Below the pieces are notes generated by a model, which was not told the origin of the DNA, searched no databases, and saw nothing but the letters and a program-made list of their open reading frames with translations. From contig OZ025273.1 in NCBI GenBank assembly GCA_964019165.1, positions 13,260,214 through 13,324,213 on the forward strand: a stretch of 64,000 nt of DNA, given 5' to 3'. Position numbers and translations under genes: made by a program. Source of the stretch: Mastigias papua (lineage: Eukaryota > Cnidaria > Scyphozoa > Rhizostomeae > Mastigiidae). Positions 46,035 through 58,962 of the stretch are shown piece after piece (position 1 is the first letter of the stretch; every line of letters starts with the position of its first letter).

Positions 46035-47418
46035 ATTAATAATTGCTAAGATTTTTAGAGTGCTGTTCACTTTTAGCTTATACGCATCAGTTGGAGGAAA
46101 GGATGTCGCTATGCTAGGCCACTCTGACATTGTTTACATATAAGATGCTGTTTGTAACTTCTATATAACTCTTTATGTTTGCAACGAAGTTATTGTAGGC
46201 TAAATCAAGGATGTCGTCCAATCTATTCTGTAGATTATTGCAGTTTGATGCATCTCTTTCCGTTCCTTCTACTTGCATTATTTTGAGGAAACTATAGCGT
46301 GCATTCTCTCTAAAACTGTGAGGGGCGCCTCATATTACTCTCAGTCCCCGTAGCTGATGCCTTCCTTACTCCCAGTACAGTTTGTAGCTTAATCCCAGTA
46401 CTCTTTATTTATAACACTTTCATAGTTCTTTTTCAATATGAATGTTCTGTGTTGAAAACAGTTGCCCTCCTTTCTCAGCTCATTTGTTATAAATGCCATT
46501 ATCGAATTCTATTGATCTGTCTGTACATGATGATATTGCTTTCAGGGATTACTTACTACTAGATAGTATGATCATTCCTATTGTGTAGACTTGATCTCTG
46601 GAGCCCATACTATCACCTCCCGCCCCAAATACTGTTATTGATCGAAACCCGGGTTGATGATTTATATTTTATAACATGCTTCCTATACATAGCAGTATTC
46701 TTTTATTTTTATGAAGTAAGACTATGGAGTCTTCTGAGGTATTAGAATTCTATACAACCTAATTTAATGGCTAAATAAGGCTAATATACCAGTTAACAAA
46801 GGATTACAAGATGTGACCATATTACAGGTTTATAGTTCAGACATAATCGTGTAACACTTTGGGCAAGATTTGCAATCACCCCACAGATCATAGTAGTAGT
46901 CATACCTGTCATTTGATAGACTATACTGTATATGTTATACACTGTTACAATTATACCATTAAATTTTACAAGACTCTCTACATTAGAATTGAAGTATGCA
47001 GGAGACAATACATAACGTTGTTCATTAATGCCTTACTGTAAAGAACATTTTGAAGGATTATGTGCTTATTTCATATACAGTAGATTAGCTTAGTACCGAT
47101 AGCCCGCTAATCGCGGGCTCCCCTTACTCAGTTCAAAAGTTGCAGATTAGCCTTGGAAAGATTAACGCAGTGCCCCCATGAAAGTTGCATGGTCTGCATT
47201 TTCGAAGTGCAACGATCAAAAACGGTCGCATAGGATCACAAGAAGGTGACGTCATGGACCTCTGTGATCGAGCACGTGACCTTCAGCAGTGCATTGTGCA
47301 AATGGAAGACAATTGCGAGAAAGACTTGTGCAAGAAATGCTCGGATACCTGCGTTAGGCTACAGGGCTTCTTGACTATCACCCTTTTCCTGTACAACCCC
47401 GTATCGGTGCTAAGCTAG
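46035..47418 (+). mobile_element. Helitron 2, 3' part (copy C) with half-deleted palindrome
   Basis: Collinear with copies A and B from ttaataattgctaag onward. It ends with CTAG at 47415-47418 followed by T. The left palindrome arm (47084 onward) is present, but the right arm is deleted except for its last ~17 nt (atcggtgctaagctag), so the terminal hairpin remains only in its inverted left-arm copy. Open frames in this region are incidental. Confidence 0.75.
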
Positions 47419-48963
47419 TGTCATTCTAACGAGTCCTTATAGCAAGTGAGTTCTGCACGGCGCAAAGGTGCTGTGAAGCTCTTTGACTATGATGGCTCTA
47501 AAATATTCATTTCCATGTGTACTTTGAGTATAGAAGTAGAATAGCGTCTATGCCCAACTCTGGAACTCCTCATCTGCTTGCAATACATAGCTTCTCTTAA
47601 ATGTATGGGAAGCATCGGGCACAAATTAAAGTGATTATGTGTTCTTATATTATTGTCCTTACATCAATATCAGTCAAATTAAACTGCATTACTTGCTTAC
47701 ATTGCAAAGAAAAGTAACATGACTCAGACAAAAGAGAAAAAATAGGACAATAGGATTTGAAGTGCAAAATATTATATCAATGCAGGTGAAATTAATACAA
47801 CTTCATAACAAATATAGAATGATCGAAAAAAAAAGCCAGTTTCTTCCGAAAAGACCTAAATGAGGTCATGAATGGGATCAGTATGCTTCGTACACTTCAT
47901 AAAGTTAGTAGGCAGCATGGGGGCTTGAAATCAGTGCTCTTTTCATAACAAAAGTATCGACTGCTTTAATAATGCAAATGCCAAAATACCGACATATCTT
48001 CAGCAGTATCACAATAGCAAATTATTGCTGGACGCAGTGATGTGCTTAGACAATATCACTTAGGGGTGGGCGGAAATCAGAAATGAGTGGCCAAATATCG
48101 TGTTTATATTGATTAAATTTCCCAGAGCACAAAGAAACAAAGGTTACAGTTCCAATTAAACATGTGTCTTGTAGTGCAAATTCAAATCAATGCTGCATGT
48201 CTCCATTTCTCCATTCAGCACATTCTTGGCAGAATGCATCTATAGATATGACAATCACAAAGCGCAACTTGCATTTTTGTGAAGGTATGATTTCAGTTTC
48301 TCCAATTTGGAACCTCGCTACTCATAAAACTTGCTGAATATTAAACCGGAAACAAATAACTAGCTCTTTGAATACAATCATTGCAAGCACAAAATGAGTA
48401 TTGAAAGTCTAAAACTATTGAATAAAGTTAACATCGACGTCGCTTATCCTGTAAGCTTCTGAGTACATTAACAAAAAACTTGAAATATTACGAATAACCA
48501 ATCGAAAACAAAGTAAATTATTTAAACAAATGTGCAGCTTATTATACCAGCATTAAATAACAAATTTTGTTATATCAGATCAGAAAGCTGTTGCCAGATT
48601 GCTCTTCTATCCTAAAAACTGAAACTGCTGTGTTGCAAGAAGCAAAAAACGTTATGTATCTACACTGGACTCTTAGCAAAATTTCTAATTTTTATCGCCC
48701 TGTCATAGTAATTCGAGCAAAACTGGCTTCAAAATATATTTCGACTTCAATGCGTACTCTGTCATTTGCTATAAACAGGGCATTTCTGTATGTATCCATT
48801 ACACATGAAGGCTGAAACTAGTATGGCAGTAGCTTTATGATCTCTAACATAAAGACTAATTAATAAACCATTAGAATAAGCAATTACCAAGTAAGATCAA
48901 GTATCAAAGTCAGCTGTAAATGTCCAATAAGCAGCTTATAATATGGAAAAATTAGGTGAGAAA
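47419..48963. other. Downstream flank / possible 3' UTR of the minus-strand host gene
   Basis: No transposon signature recognised. An 82-codon plus ORF at 48567 has no recognisable features. No clear minus-strand poly(A) signal was identified. Confidence 0.4.
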
Positions 48964-49144
48964 TCAACCACTGTTGATCTCCTTTCTAGCATCAGCAACA
49001 ATTTTCCAAAAACTGTGTATGTGCTGCAAGCATAAGGAATCTGGTAATTTGTCAATGCCCTTGATGTCTTTTGCTGACCGTCTTACCGTTATTCCTTTTG
49101 CTTCCTCCTTTTTATCCAAGAAGCTCTCAAGACAATCCGTCAGC
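48964..49144 (-). CDS. RNF213-like: Host gene terminal exon, RNF213-like E3 ubiquitin ligase C-terminus
   Basis: The acceptor is ttcttag| just before 49144. The exon encodes LTDCLESFLDKKEEAKGITV...DSLCLQHIHSFWKIVADARK and ends with TGA at 48964-48966, 59 codons after the split codon. RNF213 proteins end with a similar pattern (a 'L-DTLxSYLxxK' block, then 'xPxxLxLxxxxxxWKxA'). The phase fits exactly: the preceding exon (51057-51211) ends with CC and this one starts with G, completing a Pro codon. RNF213 is a very large cytosolic AAA+ ATPase with RING ligase activity; this is only its last C-terminal stretch. Family assignment is from remembered resemblance, so moderate confidence; that it is a real exon is better supported. 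Confidence 0.6.
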
Positions 49145-51056
49145 CTAAGAAATGCAGAGTAGATTAGTGTTTAGATAAAAAACTAGGTATTTTCCGAAAG
49201 CTAAAAGAACCAGCAAAAGAGTATACAGTAATTTCAATAACAAGAATACATCACTCCAGTAATTGCCTAAAAATGAACACCAAAGCTAAGTTAATTGATT
49301 AATTCTTTCCAATATTCCCTACAAAACATCTGAAGTAGACTTTACTATAATATATCGGTGTCACTAATTAATGACCAAAAGAGATATCAAATAATGTTAC
49401 TGACAAAAGAATTTCCTCCTATTAACACACACCTAAAGGAGTCGCCTAATTTTATAAAACGATTGAAAGCGAGGGGACAGAGAAAAATGCAAGCAAGACT
49501 CAGACAGATAAAAGAATGTCATCTTCTATTGAAGCGCGCAAGAGGAATCACCAAGAGTAGGGGTAAACATAATGCATCAGGCGAGTTAAAAGAAAATGAT
49601 GTCAAGAATTTGCCATGTCTCCAACATGGAGTATAGAACTGGCTTTGCACAGACAAACTGAGGAGGTGCACAGACCTTCACATGAAAATTGGTTGCATAG
49701 AGCAAAGAGAAAAAGTGAAAAGACCACCGAGAAAAGTTAGACAATGTGACTGTTTAAAGTCTATACAGCGGAACCTCGATATAACGAACTCTGAATGGAA
49801 CCAGAAAAAATTTCGTTACATTGGCAGTTTGATAAGCCGGGAGAAAGTTTTCAAATAGGTTTTTTCTCAGTACATGACCTCGAAAACCTTTCCGTGGGCT
49901 TGTCTAGGCTATCAACAACTTCTGCGCATATTTTACTCTGAAAATAGCAAGTTGAATTCAAAGATTGTTAATAGTTTATTAGCCATTCAAGATTGAAGTC
50001 TCTGTCCTATGTTCCTATGCAGTTGTTCCTCTTACAATTTTTGTGTTTGTGTTTGTTTTTGTGCTTTTCTTGATGCACAAGTGATGATGACTAGCCGCCC
50101 TCAATCGGCACATTGAGAGGTGTCCAGTCGCATATCTCCTGTCCTGGTACACAAGGGCCGACTGATGTATGCCTTACCTGTTGTTGACTTCCCCTCAAGA
50201 GAAAGTGGTAAATGAATATGGGAAATATATAACAAAATTGATAAATGAAAAATCTACGAAAAGTTCGTTATAACGAGGTTAGATGTGATGAAGGGACCTG
50301 AAATTTTGTTCGTTATAACGAGCGTTGTACCAAGAGAATTTATATGTAGTTTGTTAGGCAGAATCCGCGGGGCCGAATACCTATATCGGGATTCCACTGT
50401 ATTTCATGTTGCGGTAGTTGCATTGACATTTCGATAGTGTCTAGTGATACAAATTTGCATCTTAACATTTGTTGTTGTTATGCATCTCAGACACTTTGCG
50501 CAGCAACAAATAACTATCTTGTTGCGAATCGTATCATAAAAACATGGTATTGAAAATGAAAAACAAGCTACAGAAAGCACAACTTTAGACAATTAGCGCG
50601 AGCAGACGCTAAACAATAAACCCAAGCAGTACATAAAGCATGATTCTTTCGCTTCCATTGTTATGCAGTTTTGTAAGGTATCATTACTGTTGTCTTTCAC
50701 CTAGAATAGATCTTGCTGAGATCTCAATCTGAAATAATCTGATCATTCCAGATTTTAAGAATTCATTAATTTTACGTGAACCAAAGGATAACTTTTGAAA
50801 CTAAATATCACCTACATCCTTAGAGTCTGCTTCAAAATAATATCTTGTAAAGCTAACTCAAATGATAGGGGAATATAAGGTAAGAAATTATCTTACGTAT
50901 GCATAAATATAGGTATGCTGAATACAAATGTTCATAGCACTAGAGGTATATTTCAGGTCATCCATTTAAGTACTCCTATTTGAGAACACAGAATATCGTC
51001 TTAAATGTGCAAAATCATTGGTAGTAATACATAAAAGAATGCTGTAAGAAACTCAC
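49145..51056 (-). other. Intron between the last two host exons
   Basis: GT-AG on the minus strand (donor gtgagt at 51056-51051, acceptor ag at 49146-49145). Contains a pogo/Tigger-type MITE (49766-50399). A 92-codon plus ORF at 49358 is taken as chance. Confidence 0.65.
49766..50399. mobile_element. Pogo/Tigger-type MITE, 634 bp
   Basis: Termini CAGCGGAACCTCGATATAACG on the left and CAGTGGAATCCCGATATAGG as reverse complement on the right, flanked by TA on both sides (49764-49765, 50400-50401). The wording CAGTnGAACCTCGATATAACGAA is characteristic of pogo/Tigger ends. Further copies of ttcgttataacgag lie near 50265 and 50310. No transposase. Confidence 0.85.
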
Positions 51057-51211
51057 GGCAGGTCAACTTCATTTTCTTCACGAAGAGGAACTTCCAGTAT
51101 AATGTATTCAGTTAATTCGGCCAGTAGATGTTCCATATCTATTGCGACCAAGACTTGTCCATCAAAGTTCTCAATTTCATGCCGAAATATGTGACTGATC
51201 TCAAAAGGATC
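51057..51211 (-). CDS. RNF213-like: Host gene penultimate exon, RNF213-like
   Basis: 155 bp. Acceptor ttttag| before 51211, donor CC|gtgagt at 51057/51056. The peptide DPFEISHIFRHEIENFDGQV...MEHLLAELTEYIILEVPL matches the RNF213 C-terminal pattern 'R-PF--I---Y------------D--LLELHE-I-L'. Starts in phase 0, ends in phase 2, and joins the terminal exon in frame. Real-exon confidence is higher than family confidence. Confidence 0.6.
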
Positions 51212-51812
51212 CTAAAACAAGAGTACTAAAAGTACTTTCTTCCCTTAAAATGTCAATCGCTATCTTTGCACACAATCTAGGTAGTGCAAATGACAAAGGC
51301 TTGAAATGATAAGGTCCTTAAAATGTCTCAAAGGGCCAGTATTGTATGACATCTAACCTATCAAAGTTTTTCTTGATTTTTAAGAATATTTTCATTTACA
51401 TCGACTATGTAAAGATAGACTAGTGGAGTGGTGTGGTAAATATTGAAGAAAAATAACAAATTGTAGTTTCAACCTAGGGGCATACATTTTCTTTAAACTA
51501 ACACAAGACTGTTAATAAAAATATAGTTATTATTTTTATAAACTGTAGTATCATAGTCAACCAGGTGAAGAGGAACGCATTATGGAAATACTGGTTTTCA
51601 TACTTTTATTATTACTATGAAAATTAGTAATTTAGTTCCTCACAGACAATCAGATATAGAGGTCTGGGTGAGTGGGGAAGGAACAATCAGCAACAAGCTG
51701 ATAAGGTCCCCACCTGTTCATACTTTATGGCTTACATAGATAATGTCTTTCTTGAAATCCGTGCTGTTCGTAGGAGTGCTGTCTTTTGTACCACGGTTAA
51801 CTGTACAGTAAT

Positions 51813-53680
51813 TCAAGTATTTTCTACATAGCTATCAAATCTTTGCGATATACATCCTAATGCCCCAATTACAACAGGGATAACTGTAACCTTCCTCATG
51901 TTCCACAGCTTTCCAATTTCTTCCTTTACTTCTTCATACTTCTTAATTTTCCATTGCTTCTTGCCTTCAATCCTACTATCACCGATAATTGCAATTTCAA
52001 TAATCTTTACTTCTGTTTGTACCTTATCAAGCAGAATAATGTCTGTGCTACGTGCTTGAATAATTATATCAGACTGTATCATAAAATCCCACTGCAGCTT
52101 AAAGTCTTGATTCTGTGACACTCCATCCGGCTTCTGCTCATACCAATTTGCGGCTCTGTTAAATCCACACTTTTCCGCTAAGAGCCAATGAATATATCGC
52201 GCTACGTTTTCGTGTCATCTGTTGTTCAGTTTTGTAGATTCACTTACCAGATGGCTAATTGCATCGCCCCTATCACCAAATATTCTGCACAAATGCGTAT
52301 CACTTGGTTTGTCCATATGATACTTTGTGTAATTAGTTCGTAGATTCTTTTCTTGTGCACTACATACTAATGCCTCTGTGCACCCCTTCACGTCTCCACT
52401 CCTTAACCACGACCAGCTTTTCTACCAATCAAGTTCTTCTGAATTCCTAGTGAATTGCCCATTCATTGGTTTCTCCCTCCAATGATTTTCCAATTCTCAT
52501 ATAGTCTATTTTTATATTCACTTGTTGCTATTGCCTCTCCGGTACTTATTGTCCCAAGATCTCTTACAAGTGACACAATAGGACCTCTGACGTGCTTAAT
52601 GGGCCAAGCTAAATTGTTTATCTCAGTTTTAACAGAAGTATCACAACTAATCAATCCCCAACCACCTTTGTTCCTTCCAACATAGAGTCTTGCAACATCA
52701 CCTCTTGGATGAAGTTCCGTATTGATTTTCATGAATTTCCTAGTTATTCAGTACATGCAATTCAATTCAGCTTTCTTCCACATTATGACGCCTGTCCCAT
52801 AGCGGACCGAGGAGAGCGCCCAAGTAGTTATTGCCTTGATCTTATCTCTTCCATTAAGATTTAGCTGCATTGCATAAGTCTCATCCTTCTGAAATATTCT
52901 TTTTGAAATGTGCTCTTCATTTCTTCTTTCGTCAATCTATCTAGTTCCAATATACCCAAATATTGATATCCCTGATCATTAACTTCCTTGGTTTTTTGGC
53001 CATCAACAAGTTCAATTCCTTGTAGTTTTCGATAATCTTCCACGTTTCAAGTGTACCACACCAAACGTTTTAATTCCAAATTGCATGCCTATGTCTTGGC
53101 AAATGAGGTTAACAGAAGATGCTAGGCTGTCAATTTCATTTTCGTTTTTTGCAAGCAACTTTAAGTCGTCCATGAACAAAACAATGGTTGATTTTAATAC
53201 CTCCCTAAGTATATCCCATTTTGACTTTTCTAGGGATTTCGGTAAGGGGAATCGTACAAATGACAAACAATAAAAGTGACAAACTGTCCCCTTGAAATAT
53301 ATCTCTATATATGTTTACAGTCCCTAACACTTCACTACAAGATGTCAGTTGCACAATTCAATAGCTCATTGATATTTTTAGAAAGATAGTAACACTGTCT
53401 TATACTCCATACCCCTTATACATTCTAATATCCTACTGGGAAGAACCATGTCGTGGGGTGTCTTGTACTTGGCCCACGCCATTGTAAGGTTTGTATGCCT
53501 CCGTTCACACTCTGCAAGTAACCTTTAATACACCAGTGGTTGCTCTTTTGTACCCCTACTATTTTTCTTGCAGCCTTTTTGCTCCTCTGATAGCACATCA
53601 CTCTCATCCAAAAACTCGTAGCCAGAATCAGAAATGATCTCATACTTTTCGACCATCCAGTTCTGTTAGTAGTAGGATAA
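51813..53680 (-). pseudogene. RLE-type LINE (R2/R4/NeSL group): RT to endonuclease, degraded
   Basis: Reading down the minus strand, EQKGCKKNSRGTKEQPLV and RILECIRGMEY (about 53440-53620) come from the RT fingers. The catalytic region follows as LFMDDLKLLAKNENE (about 53160), then GYQYLGILELDRLTKEEM (about 52940). Next come GRNKGGWGLISCDTSVKTEI (about 52650) and a finger-like THLCRIFGD (about 52290). The last block is IIQARSTDIILLDKVQTEVK then IIEIAIIGDSRIE, the restriction-like endonuclease (51813-52121). FMDDLK and the PD-(D/E)xK-like end are typical of the R4/Dong-like clade. Many stops and frameshifts. Confidence 0.75.
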
Positions 53681-53849
53681 CAACCGGGTCTACGCTGCTC
53701 TTCCATGGGACACCTTCCAAGAGAGAGACCTTCACCATTAGTTCCATTCTTATTTACGCAGTTGCCTAAATCACTAATTTGATTCATCGCACTCAAAGAG
53801 GATGTCCTCTGTAGCACGTTCCCAGCTGGTACTTTGATTTGTAACACCA

Positions 53850-54170
53850 TCAATAGGAGAGTTGCCTAGTTTCAATAGAATCTCCAAACAATCTACACAG
53901 ATGTGTCTCTGAAGTCTTATCTATGCTATGATTGATCGAATTGGCTCTTAAACCTTGTTCTTGAGTCGCTATAATTAAGCCTTCTGTCTTCTTTTTCATA
54001 AAACCACTCGTTTGCCATCTCCGGTAATCCTCTACAGCTACACCTGCTGTTTGGCGCATAAACCCTCCGTGTAAGGTTGTCTCCTTCCAGTCCCTGGTTT
54101 TCCCCTGTTGCCTCCTTCTGGTAGTCATGGAAGCTCCCCCCTTCATCTAACACCTTCTTCTTCAAAGCAG
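53850..54170 (-). pseudogene. Second RLE-type LINE fragment (C-terminal finger region)
   Basis: Reads TRDWKETTLHGGFMRQTAGV...HLCRLFGDSIET, which belongs after the RT in such elements. Here it lies before the RT of the neighbouring copy, so it is a separate or rearranged fragment. Confidence 0.65.
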
Positions 54171-54329
54171 CTTAAAGCATCCGCCAGCCCTGTGGTCTCC
54201 TGAGATAGCCATGCAAAGACTTACTCTCATTCTTTGCTCATTCCTCAATGCGTATCAACCCTTTTCCTCCTTCCACCTTCCTTCCTCAGCAGTTACAATC
54301 TCGCAACAATACTTCTAATGTACACCATT

Positions 54330-55660
54330 ACTGGCGTATGGAATAGCATTGGTAGTACTCCTAGCCATCCAAAGAATAAACCCCTACTTTACTACCGCGT
54401 TGTCTCTCTAAGGTCTCTTGGTGGCACTCTACTATAGCAGACCATGGGCAAAACATCGGTAGTTGGAAGCCTGGATGACATTATTAGGAAGCATGTGCAA
54501 AGATGATTTGAACTACCAATTGGCGCCAATTTAAGTAGCCTCATTATCAGCAAGTCAGACTCTGGCTTAAATCTTGTTCTTTCCTCCACAACGTCCATTC
54601 AGTGTCAAAATGCAATTCGAAACGTTTTGAAATCTTCTTTTAATTCCAATAGTCAGTGGTTATGACACCACTCAGATACCTTTACTAACATCCAATATGA
54701 TCAATCGAGTTCTCAAATCTATTCAAAGCCATTACCACCATCGTATTACAACTGACTTAACATCACAGGGATTAGTTATTTCATCCATCCTTAAGTTTGC
54801 TTCTCACTCTACTACTAACCTTTGGTCAATTATTCATCAGAAAATGCCAAAAACATCTTTATCTTCAGTCTAAAATATTTAAATAACACTCTGATCACTT
54901 GTAAAAGCCTATGAAAATGGTCCTCTACACAAGGATTTATAAAGAACGCTCGCAGAAACACTTTGGAGAAAAAGAACCCTTTTATTTTCCACCATAAAAT
55001 AAGCTCACTGTCGTCAACAACTCAACTTCTACAGAAATCCGTTGTTTAACGAAACAATAGAAAAAGAAACTGTCTTGGCTATTCAAAACAGAAACACCAT
55101 TCTTTTATTATGTCTGGGTATTTCAATTCCAATGGGATTGTTGTGCACGTATATCACAATAACCCACATTGTTCCTTCTGCACAGTTCCATTGTTCAATT
55201 ATCAGCATGATGTTTCTGTCTTCAGTCCGAAATCTTACAGCATATCGTATATCCAGATGCACTTTGAGCACAGATGGTATACTTGGAGGAATGAATCTGT
55301 TCTAAATTCTATAGCCAAGTCCTTGTCTGTGCTACCTGATTGTTTGCTGTATGCTGATCTTACCTCTTTTCTATCCCCTTCTTTAACACAGGTATTTCCT
55401 TCCAGTCTGATCATATCTTACTCACAATAACAGCATCCTATATATTCTCGAGCCCACTTTTGGCCTTGACACTAATATCAAAATCCATAGTGACCGTAAG
55501 GCTTCTAAACATTATCCTCTGAGACAAACTTTACTCTCAAAATATAATCAAGTATCATTTATTCATCTTTCTCTAGAAGACGTTTGTACTATTGGTGCAT
55601 CCTCTGGCTCCTTTTTTAACGTTCTGACATCTTTAGGCTTTAAAAAATAAATTCATGAAA
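54330..55660 (+). pseudogene. RLE-type LINE C-terminal half, opposite strand, different family
   Basis: Plus-strand blocks in order: GANLSSLIISKSDSGLNLVL (about 54530), NRVLKSIQSHYHHRITTDL (about 54710), SSILKFASHSTTNLWS (about 54780). Then HFEHRWYTWRNESVLNSIAK (about 55260-55320) and DLTSFLSPS are followed by a reading that gives LELTFGLDTNIKIHSDRKAS (about 55450-55500), the PD-(D/E)xK-type endonuclease region of R2/NeSL-like LINEs. Frameshifts throughout. It starts about 160 bp from the start of the minus-strand fragment, so the two run apart from each other. Confidence 0.65.
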
Positions 55661-56265
<605 letters not shown>

Positions 56266-56291
56266 GTATGTATGTATATTTGTATGTATAT

Positions 56292-57726
56292 GGGGGCCCG
56301 ATCAGTTCAAAAGTACAGTGAATTGATAAAAAGTGTTGCAATTTAAAAGACTATATAATTAATTATTGCACATGTATTGAATTAATTATTGCATATGTAT
56401 TTAATCAATTACAACAAAGTTAACTATTTTGCATGCACAGAAATAGTTATTTGGCTTCCATTCAATTGATTATTGGGCATGCTCCGAATACATTATTGGA
56501 CATGCTCCGAATTAAGGGGCAAATCCCAAGATGCAACGCATTTGTTTTGGCGCAAAATTCAAACCGGATTTGACAGAGTGGCCTAGTCAGTAACGAGAGC
56601 ATTACGCTGTGACCCTGTGGGAGCAGCATTACGCTGGAGGCTCATCATTCATAGGAGGAAGTATTTTGTCCCAGCTCCAAACAGCTTATGGCGTATTAAT
56701 TCTACGCATAGACTAATTCACTGGATGTTCATTGTATATGTGTGCATTTATGGGAAAACACGCCTTCTGATACACTATCATTGCACCATTAGTAATAATA
56801 AGGCTGGAATGGTTCTCAATTAATTTTTCAAGATGTTGTTTGTGATGGGGTCTGCCATCACAGGTCAGATCCGACTATGGCATGGGGAATTATTTGGTTG
56901 CCATTTGCATTCTTGAAAACCGTGGTGCTTGCAGGGGAAGTATCATAACAGGCTTATCAATTCACAACTGTCACGTTGAACGGACACTCCGTGATGTGTA
57001 CAATGAGATATTGGTTTTCTATACAAAATTGTTTGAAAACATGGAAACACACTGGATCCATTGGATCTCTTCACTTGGTCTGAAGATGCTTCCCTCTAGT
57101 CTTTCTTACCAATTGTTGACAAAACTTCAAGTATTCCTTGAACGTTCTTCTTCAGATCAAGGAAGCTTTCCTCTCAAATTCATATCAAGACAACCAATCG
57201 CGGCATCATTAGACAATGACGAATCTTCACCTAGCAGAGTCAAAGTTGACGAAGCATTCATGAGTTTTTCTTGGACATCTATCGGGTCAGTATGGCTTGT
57301 ATTCTGAAAAGGATCACCTCTAAAGTAAATATCCTTAGAACTGAGAAAAGACTTCTAAGGAAGATATAAATTCCCCTGTCATTTCTTTCTCTCAAAATGC
57401 GGCGTCTTTGCCTTTGCCTTGTCAAACATTTGTCGAGTACAAGAAAGTTAATATTCTAGGCGTCTGTCAAGTCCGGTTTGAATTTCGCGCCAAAACAAAG
57501 GCGTTGCATCTTGGGATTTGCCGCTTAATTCGGAGCATGTACAATAATTAATTCGGAGCATGTCCAATAATCAATTCAGTTGATGCCCCATAATTATTTC
57601 TGTGCATGCAAAATAATTAACTTTGTTGTGATTAATTAATTACATATGCAATAATTAATTATATAGTCTTTTATTAATTGCAGAACTTTTTATTACTTCG
57701 CTATATTTTTGAACTGATCGGGTACC
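56292..57726 (+). mobile_element. DDE (integrase-like) DNA transposon with ~270-bp terminal inverted repeats
   Basis: The left arm (56292-56575) and right arm (57466-57726) are inverted repeats beginning CCCGATCAGTTCAAAA at their outer ends and gtttgaatt...gcgccaaaaca at the inner ends. Between them lies a decayed integrase-like gene. The flanks are TA-rich (tatatg on the left, tataca on the right), so the target duplication is uncertain. The combination of long inverted repeats and a retroviral-integrase-like core suggests IS3EU or a related superfamily (inference). Confidence 0.65.
56600..57307 (+). pseudogene. Integrase-core-like transposase remnant
   Basis: Frame 1 (56617-56823) gives YFVPAPNSLWRINSTHRLIH then YGKTRLLIHYHC. 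The expected first catalytic Asp ('WHID-THK' in relatives) reads Asn. After a frameshift near 56830, the stretch near 56865-56900 reads RSDYGMENYLVA in a mixed frame, with the second Asp. Frame 2 (56882-57307) then gives GSIITGLSIHNCHVERTLRD with the Glu. Relatives in fish and cnidarians are annotated as integrase core domain proteins. Inactive by substitution and frameshift. Confidence 0.6.
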
Positions 57727-57738
57727 TATACATGTATG

Positions 57739-57960
<222 letters not shown>

Positions 57961-58074
57961 TAAAAGAATAGCGAGGGAATCTTAAGGTCATTCTACCGTG
58001 AGTCCCTCAACGCATCTAGGGCCTTCTCTATGTTTCGGCTATAATACCTTCTTCAGAGCCAAGCGTACTATATC

Positions 58075-58261
<187 letters not shown>

Positions 58262-58440
58262 TATATTTAAATCTATTTATACCTCTCCACTTGCATGAAG
58301 CCGACAGGCCTTCTCGACTGTCAACATGGACCATATACATCGAAGGTGTGCTAGTCGGCATTTCTCTTGCATCTGTCATTCAAGAGTGACATTTAGAGAG
58401 AATGATCGACGCCAAAACAGAATCTAACACAAGGGTAGTA

Positions 58441-58960
58441 CTCTCAAGTGCCAAATAAACGGGGGTCCTAATAAACAGGGGGTTGGAAAAAGTTCTGCAT
58501 TTTAATACACGGGGCGTCAATAAACCGGCGGGGGCGGGTTGGAAGTTGAAAAAGAGTTTAATATGATATTAAAGCGCGGAAAAAATCAAAAGCAGGTTGT
58601 CATTTTCGCAGGCTCTAATTGCAACAGCAATTTTTAGGCATTTCTTAGAAGTTGTATGCCAGAAAAAGTAATCACAAATGTCGTTTTCCCCAAAGTCACT
58701 TGACTATGTTTCGACATTAATTGACATATGCTTCGATATCTATAAATTCACTAGTTCTAACATCAATTGACACTTTTTTAAACGAAACATTCGAATGCTT
58801 AAGCGTGGACTGTACTTAATAAGAAAGAAAATAAAACTAGAAGCTTATAGACAATTTCATATTCTTTAAAATTAATAAATGGGGTGTCCTAATAAGGTCA
58901 GTGGGGTTGGAAAAAATCGAGAAATTAATGAGCGGGAGATGTTTATTTGGCACCTAAGAG
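58441..58960. mobile_element. TA-flanked MITE, 520 bp
   Basis: Termini CTCTCAAGTGCCAAATAAAC on the left and CTCTTAGGTGCCAAATAAAC as reverse complement on the right, with TA on both sides (58439-58440, 58961-58962). Subterminal blocks ggggttggaaaaa and gtcctaataa are also inverted. No ORF. Confidence 0.8.
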
Positions 58961-58962
58961 TA

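Noticed and set aside
49358..49636. 92-codon Lys/Arg-rich plus ORF
   Set aside because: Lies in the intron of the minus-strand host gene, with no homology recognised and no promoter or splice context.
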